From assembly GCF_035222275.1 (NCBI RefSeq), contig NC_085881.1:2542001-2606000 (forward strand): a stretch of DNA of 64,000 nt, written 5' to 3'. The notes under the pieces were generated by a model. The model was not told the origin of the DNA. It searched no databases and saw only the letters and a list, made by a program, of their open reading frames with translations. The DNA comes from Podospora bellae-mahoneyi. Lineage: Eukaryota > Ascomycota > Sordariomycetes > Sordariales > Podosporaceae. The first letter of the stretch is position 1. Every line of letters begins with the position of its first letter. The position numbers were made by a program, and so were the translations under genes. This document shows positions 58,188-64,000 of the stretch, piece by piece.

Positions 58188-59119
58188 CTACCTGCCGTCA
58201 CGATCTAAGCATGATTCACCCTCCTCATCAGAGCTCCCTACGTCATTCAGCTCAAGCAACTGACCGGCCTCCTGCTCAACCACAGACTTTCGATCTAGCT
58301 TTTCAAGAAGCCACAAAATTTCTTCGCTTCTGTTCGTGTGATCCTCGAGGTCAACAAAATGCCTCGAAAGAGGACGGCACCGGTAGTCGTTGTAATAGTT
58401 CTCAAGCAACCACAATCCCGCCCCCTCCGGATTCTCCAGCCATGACCACGGCACCATCGGTCATACGTTCGAAATATGGCTTCCTGAAAATTGATTACAA
58501 CGGCAGTGCCGTCCTTTTTGATGGGAACGCCGTGAGGCTGAAGTTCACGATGGTCGATTTGACACCACTACCAGAGCTCGTTGTATGCGTCTATCACGCA
58601 GTCCGGTTCTATACCATCATCCGCTTTCGGCACTCCATATCCCAACTGACTGGATAGTACGCACTATCAGAGATCTTGGCGATATATTCTTGGGGCGTTT
58701 CCTCGCCCGAAAGCTGGACGCTGCCGGCAACTACGATGGGCCCATTATACTCATCATCGTCGAGGGGAAGATGGGGATTTCGGCGTTGAAGACTGGGAAG
58801 GTCTGCATAAGAGTAGTCCTCTTCGTAGTCCTTATCGTAAGGCCAGTCCTTGGACCCAGAATCGTCTTGGTAATCGTGAACACCAACTCCTCGCTACCAG
58901 GAGGACACGTCTCGAGTGGGGGATTTCCGCAGCAAATTGTAGTTGAGCCCCTCTCGTGTGAGGAAAGTGGCGACCGTAGTTGTTCACCTCCCTGGCCCAT
59001 TTTCCACAGTAGGCATACCCATACGTCTCTCCAAACGGACTTGGAAGTACATGTGAATTGATGCGAAAGTCGTGCCGTTTGGTGTAAGGGTGTTCTTCTG
59101 GATCCTGCTTTTGCTCCAT
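58188..59119 (-). pseudogene. Kinase-like pseudogene, copy B
   Basis: Starts MEQKQDPEEHPYTKRHDFRI at 59119, parallel to the starts of copies A and C. Later pieces in other frames are DLPSLQRRNPHLPLDDDEYN, VVAGSVQLSGEETPQEYIAK, SDSAYYPVSWD, then WCQIDHRELQPHGVPIKKDG and TAVVINFQEAI, and finally VPWSWLENPEGAGLWLLENY to the stop at 58188. The stretch with YGSWT and the hinge, about 100 residues in copy C, is missing, and a shorter piece before the C-terminal block is missing too. An in-frame TAG follows ELW, at a codon that is TGG in both sister copies. The catalytic-loop Asp reads Glu (HREL). Confidence 0.7.
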
Positions 59120-59851
59120 GTTGAATTTCTTGTAAAGGCTCAGATGTTGATAGAATTAAGGGGAACAAAGCTGGGATGTACGCAGCAGGGAGCAAAGGAA
59201 AAATCACAGCTGCAGGTACCTGGCTGAAGCCACGAGCACCTCAAAACTCTAAACCTCCATTCAAATCCCCTCTGGAATCTTTGATGGCGTATGGCTGCAG
59301 AGTGGCTTCGACTGGACTCCGCAGTTTTACTTACCCATCACACAGCGTAATCGAGGGCAAATGCATTCGTGGTAGTCGCGCGAGCAGCCGGAGCTTAGAA
59401 TGAGTCAAGACCGTGACGACATGCTTCGATAACCAGGCTGCCGAGTAGCCTTGTGAAGGTCACTGGTTCGAGGGGCCCATGTGTACGAGGTGTGGCATCG
59501 ACACATGGAACTGATCTTCGTGAGCAAGCGAGGCAGCAGCGCAAGCAAACCAAAGTGTCTGGTGAAAATTTAAAATCGGGGTTTGAAACTTAATTCAAAC
59601 GGAGGCTTCCCTAGAATGAAAGTTTCGGTTAAGTAAAAGGGCAACGCCTCCCGCTCCTTGCGAACGGCATCCCGACTCGGCCTTTTTTCAACGCCTTTCA
59701 GATGCGGCGTCCTAAGATGATAGCTTGACGGTCGGAAAGAAAGCCGGAAGAAAACAAAGTTCTATTGGGTCTTGCCGGGAAGTCTCGGGTATACATGAGT
59801 CTCTCGGTTACCAAAATTCTCTTCATCATTTTTCTCTCTTTGTTCACCGTA
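59120..59851. other. Spacer between kinase-like copies B and C
   Basis: 732 bp with no recognisable gene. A GGTTCGAG near 59466 recalls a tRNA B box but lacks matching stems. Confidence 0.5.
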
Positions 59852-61295
59852 TTAATAAGTGTTCAAGCTAACACACTTACTATCCAATTCCCCAGCGAGT
59901 CGAAGAGCCTCAAGCTCCACCTCTGACTTACGGCCTAACTGCTCAAGCAGTTGCAGTAGTTGTGAAGCCAGTTCCTTATGGTGTTCATTGCCAAGGAATG
60001 ATTCGTCCAAAGGGCTGAACCGGGAGTCATTCTGGTAGGTTCCCAACAACCAGATCCCTGTCTCCTCTGGATTTTCCAACCAGGACTCCGGAACCCACTC
60101 CTCCCATGGACCTGTTTCCGTATCCTCGGGATGTTCTGCCTCCACAAGCTTCCACAATGGTACGCCGTAGGAATCAGCTTCAAAGGGCCAATACCGCCAC
60201 ACAGGTGATGTGTGCTCGCCCATGGCTTTGAGCTCGTCTTCTGAAATGTCGGGGTGCACCGTATGAGGATGCCGAAGAAATTTCATATCTCCAATGAACG
60301 AATGGAGAATTGCTCGGTTGAGCTTAATGATTTTAGCAGTGCCGTCCTTGCATACCAACACATCGTATGGGCGCAACTCATAGCAATTGATCTCACACCA
60401 CCACCAAAGTTCCTCATTTGCGTCGGTCAGACTCTTGAGGGTGTTGAGCCTGTCGAATTCGGGAAGTAGAGGAAGGCCTGCCTTGTGCTGTTTCGCCTCC
60501 CGGAGAAGCTTTGACATGGGTTTGGCGTCCGCTTTCTCCAACAGGACCATTTGGACCCATTGATGCCCCGCTGGTCCAGGTTGAGCAAAGGTCCATGAGC
60601 CATGGAACCCAAGCGTAGCTCGGCCGGTCCTAGCTGTGGCGACTTCCGAATCAGTTGGTATGCCGCGGCCTCAGCGGCATAGTCGAAATCGGTCCGAGTT
60701 GCGCAGTCTGGAGCGACTCCATCATCTGGGTATCTTACCGCTCTCCAAACTTCAGCCTCAAGGCTAACCGGGTAGTAAGCCTCATCATAAATCCTGGCAA
60801 CATACTCTCGTGGTGCTTGATCACCACGAAGTTGAACCTTTCCGACAACCACAACCGCACCGTTGTACGGCTCGTCACCTAGTGGCAGATGTCGATCCTT
60901 TCCCCTAAGCTCGGGGAGTTCCTCAGGGCAGTAACGGCCCCCGGATGACGTAGTCTGGGTAATATTTGAGACGGCCATCACTTTCTTCGTATAAAAGCGC
61001 TGGGGGGTGGTGATGGCGATCGTCGAAAGACTGTTGTTTGGGGCTAGTGACAGTTTTTTGTAATCGTGAACTCAAAAGCCCCAGAGCCTAGCGGAACAGT
61101 TTCAACTGGGGGGTTGTCAAAGACATACGATATTTAAGCGTCGAGGTGAGAAGGAAAACCATCATCGCCTTGGTAGTTGTTCCATTCCCGGGGCGACTCC
61201 CCGTAGAAGAACCCGTGCTGGAATCCAAATGGCTGCGGAGGTTCGTGTGTTCTGATAGAAAGGACGTTACCCTCCCTGTATGGGTGCATCTCCAT
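59852..61295 (-). pseudogene. Kinase-like pseudogene, copy C (longest)
   Basis: Begins MEMHPYREGNVLSIRTHEPP at 61295 and ends at 59852, the stop after CVSLNTY. The N-terminal frame meets a TAA after FPSHLDA, changes frame around EFTITK and again before PELRGKDRHLPLG, and shifts once more at LRLG/FHGSWTFAQPG near 60610. The last 233 residues, from MVLLEKADAKPMSKLL, are one open frame. Key kinase positions have drifted: the beta-3 motif reads YVARIYDEAYY (Lys to Arg) and the catalytic loop reads NCYELRPYDVLV, so no His-Arg-Asp. The C-terminal WVPESWLENPEETGIWLL block is shared with copies A and B. Any protein made from the open 3' frame would be catalytically dead. Confidence 0.7.
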
Positions 61296-62451
61296 TGTTG
61301 TCTGAGATTGGCTGAATAAAAAAATGGGGATCGAGACACCTATGCGCGGACTGAATGTTGCTGGACATTGACTTGAATTTGCTTGGTGAGCCCTGCGAGA
61401 ATTGAGTAATAACCCGAGTCTGAGCCAGCAAGAAGAGGGACCAGAGGATAGCAGTTCCTGTTGGAGTGGACAATTAAATAAGGTTGATTGATTTTGAAGT
61501 AGCTTTCGGTAGGAGCTAAGATTTTAAGCTTTAAACAACCTTCAGCCAACCAACCACATCAGAGAAAAAAGAAATGGAGGCTGCTCTTTTGGTTAAGGGC
61601 TTTGAACTAAGATGTTCCTATTATCTTTGGGCCCTTGCTTCAAGTTGCAGTCTATTATTTTGTCCATGACCACATGCCAAGGACCTGAGAAACTGCTTGA
61701 CCATCGAGTGAGTGTGAATCTTTTTTTCAACTGAACATCAGAGGGAACTCCCACAATAACATTTGTTTCAAGACAGCTGATTTTGAGTTCAAAACGGCCG
61801 ACAAAAACGGTCAGCACACCGACCGTTATCTCAAGTAACTCTTACACAACATCCGACTGCGGTGAAGGTACTAGAAGACACAAATCCTGCCTCTCCCACA
61901 TGGGAGCCACCTCTGGCTGCATGTACACGCTGTCCTGCATATAGGATTGGTCCATCTTGCACCATCCATCAGCACACAAACGTTGCCGTGTCACCTGCCC
62001 TTTGAGCTTGCCGAACCCATATCCGCTTCGTATATACAGGCTACCCAAACATCCAGACGTTAATGTACACTATCGCACCCTCATCGGAAATCGTCACCCA
62101 TTCGTAACCTGTTTCTGGAGAACAATCCCGAGCGCCTGAGCCCCTGACCATTCCACGCTATCAAGCATCTAACAAATTGACTTCCTGGGTAATAACCTCC
62201 TGATGCAATACGCCCCCCCGCCCACTTTTAGGAAGCCTCCCTTTATGACATTTGCTTTTAATACAGTACACGGCGGCCCATGATCAACTCCCCCAGGCCA
62301 TTACAAACAACAATAAATCAAAAAATGTGTATATGGTATATGTTCCGGTAGTCCTTTCGTATCGACGACCTCGCTGAGATCATGACATCGTGGCTACCTA
62401 ACTTCATTTATATGGGAAAAAACAGAAGCACAAGCGTGCTATCCGCTATTT
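61296..62451. other. Intergenic region
   Basis: 1.2 kb between the kinase-like array and Sec61. It likely holds the Sec61 3' region. No gene recognised. Confidence 0.5.
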
Positions 62452-63931
62452 TTAACCCATGATCATCCCCTTCATGCCGGACAGATCACCCTCCTTGGCA
62501 GCGATCTCGAAGTACCCATAGATGATGCTGGATACACAGGTTAGCATGATGTACAACTTGAAGAGTGGAGATGTGGGTAAACTTACGTAACAGCAAGAAG
62601 AGTTCCGGTACCGGAGCCGAGCGCACCCATGAGGTCGCTGGCAACAGAGAGAGCACCAATGCAGGCGCCACCGAAGGCAGCGGCAGTGGGGATAATGCGC
62701 TTGAGCTCCTTGTACATGCTCTGCTCACGGTGGCCAGCCATAACGAGACCCTGGTCCTTGAGTTGCTTGGCAACATCGCGGGGGCTGGAGCCAGAAACCT
62801 CAATCCAGGTCTTGGAGAAGACCGCGCAGGCGGTGAGCATGTAGGCAATGTAGACGAAGGTGTGGATGGGGTCAAGCATGGCGTCCTTGAAGTTGAGGGG
62901 AGGAGACATGTAGTAGACGAGACCGGAGATGGCAGAGAGCTGCGAAGAGCCGTCCTTGGCCTCCCAGACACCGAAAAGACGGACCAGAAGGTTCTCGGAG
63001 AAGCGAGAGTAGAGCATCTGGCTGATCAGGAAGATGTTGGAGGAGAGGGCGGACTGAAGCATGATGGGCATGTTTGAGGTGTAAAACAGGCGGATGGGGT
63101 ACGAGCCACGAGCACCACGCTGGCGGGACGACTTGACAGGGATCTCGACGCGGAAGCCCTGGAGGTAGATGACAGCGGCGAAGACGAGGAGGGTGGCGAG
63201 GAGGTTCATGATGTTGGGCAGGTTTTGTCTGTAGAAAGCCTCCTGGAGAGCTCTCTGCTTGTTGGGCCAGGTCATGAGGAGGTGGAAGAGAGCGATAACG
63301 GCACCCTCGTACTCGGGGCCACGGCCGGTGTTGATCGAGGTGGGGGAGAAAGCCTTCCACATGATAGACTCGCAGATGTTGGTGGCAATGAAGAGCGAGA
63401 TACCGCTGCCCAGACCATAGCCCTTCTGGAGGAGCTCATCGAGGAGAATGACGATCATGCCAGCAAGAACCAGCTGAAGGATCAGGAGGAAGACAATACC
63501 GGCACCGAGATCGCTGGGAGGGCCGTAGAGACCGGTGAAGACGTAGACAGTGGCGGTACCAACGGAGAGAATGAGGGCGAAGAGCTTCTGGGCGGTTTGG
63601 TAGAGCTCACGGTCGGACTTGAGGTCGAGGTTGACATCGATCATGTGGGTGCCGGCAAGAAGCTGGAAGACCATGCCAGACGAGATAATGGGAGTGATAC
63701 CCAATTCCATCAGTGTACCACGGTTACTCGCCATCATCATGCGCAGCCAGTATAGAGGATCGGATGTGTCTGACGAGACAATGCCGTAGAGGGGCATCTG
63801 GCTCATCACCAAGAAGATGAGCAGTGTCAAGCCAGTCCACATCAACTTTTGGTTGAAGGGAATCTTGGTCTCTGGCTGCTGAACCTCGGGGAGGAACGGC
63901 ACAAAGGGCTTGACCAGGTCGAGAAATCGTA
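62452..63931 (-). CDS. sec61: Sec61 alpha, translocon channel subunit (5' end outside window)
   Basis: Two exons are present: 63931-62587 and 62527-62452. The upstream boundary is an acceptor (GCCATGCAG) preceded by a CTGAC branch site, so the first exon, expected to code only a few residues, lies beyond 64000. Sec61 alpha forms the ER protein-conducting channel. Visible landmarks are [17 protein letters not shown] at the start, [21 protein letters not shown] (helix 1), the plug region after it, [20 protein letters not shown] (helix 2), the cytosolic loop [21 protein letters not shown] that contacts the ribosome, and the C-terminus GMKGMIMG. All ten membrane spans are expected. The short last exon is typical of filamentous fungi. 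Confidence 0.97.
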
Positions 63932-64000
63932 CTGCATGGCGAAGACTGGTCAGCGCAACTGTCGCAAACGGGAGCTTCTCAGGTGGGAGCTGGCGATGCT

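Noticed and set aside
59401-59490. tRNA-like GGTTCGAG box
   Set aside because: The flanking bases do not form a T stem, and no acceptor or D stem could be found at the right distance.

Overview
The window reads as a chromosome-arm segment of a filamentous ascomycete, most likely a Sordariomycete close to Sordariales (Podospora/Chaetomium/Neurospora-like). The evidence is the protein set (Ugo1, Rrp15, pol-alpha B subunit, Dnf3-type flippase, Irc6, Sec61), introns of about 50-75 nt with GTRNGY donors and CTAAC/CTGAC branch points, Zn2Cys6 regulators, and genes packed on both strands. The genus is an inference. I found no tRNA, rRNA, CRISPR array or intact transposon.

Layout. 0.5-5 kb: housekeeping genes (mitochondrial fusion factor Ugo1 and mitochondrial ferredoxin Yah1 from a shared divergent promoter, then ribosome-biogenesis factor Rrp15). 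5.7-19 kb: surface, transport and regulatory genes (a duplicated-domain membrane-anchored protein, a Ctr copper transporter with an in-frame TAG, an MFS carrier, a NYN-nuclease/CCCH protein with a frame break, a Zn2Cys6 regulator followed by a 14-TM MFS pump). 20-21 kb: a secreted repeat protein with Kex2-type sites. 21.9-32.1 kb: dense housekeeping block (pICln, a small coiled-coil protein, MFAP1, Pol12, a Sec14-like protein, an MDR oxidoreductase, a small zinc-finger protein). 32.5-42.1 kb: a large P4-ATPase and a homeobox regulator. 42.1-47.1 kb: five gene-poor kilobases upstream of the homeobox gene. 47.1-54.4 kb: Irc6-like adaptin-binding protein and an ABCC transporter. 55.7-61.3 kb: three tandem, same-strand, broken copies of a fungal kinase-like gene. 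62.5-63.9 kb: Sec61 alpha, running off the right edge.

Shared themes. Several products act on membranes and lipids (flippase, Sec14-like protein, ABCC pump, two MFS carriers, Ctr, Sec61, Irc6), but the order gives no evidence of a metabolic cluster. Two promoters carry recognisable sites: a double MluI cell-cycle box near-palindrome upstream of pol12, and a perfect iron-GATA (Sre-type) consensus in the ugo1/yah1 promoter.

Most worth a second look: the Kex2-type repeat protein at 20-21 kb; the decaying kinase-like tandem array; the copper transporter with a stop in place of a conserved Trp; the broken NYN-CCCH gene; and a transcript-oriented composition change in which many coding strands switch from C-rich at the 5' half to G-rich at the 3' half.
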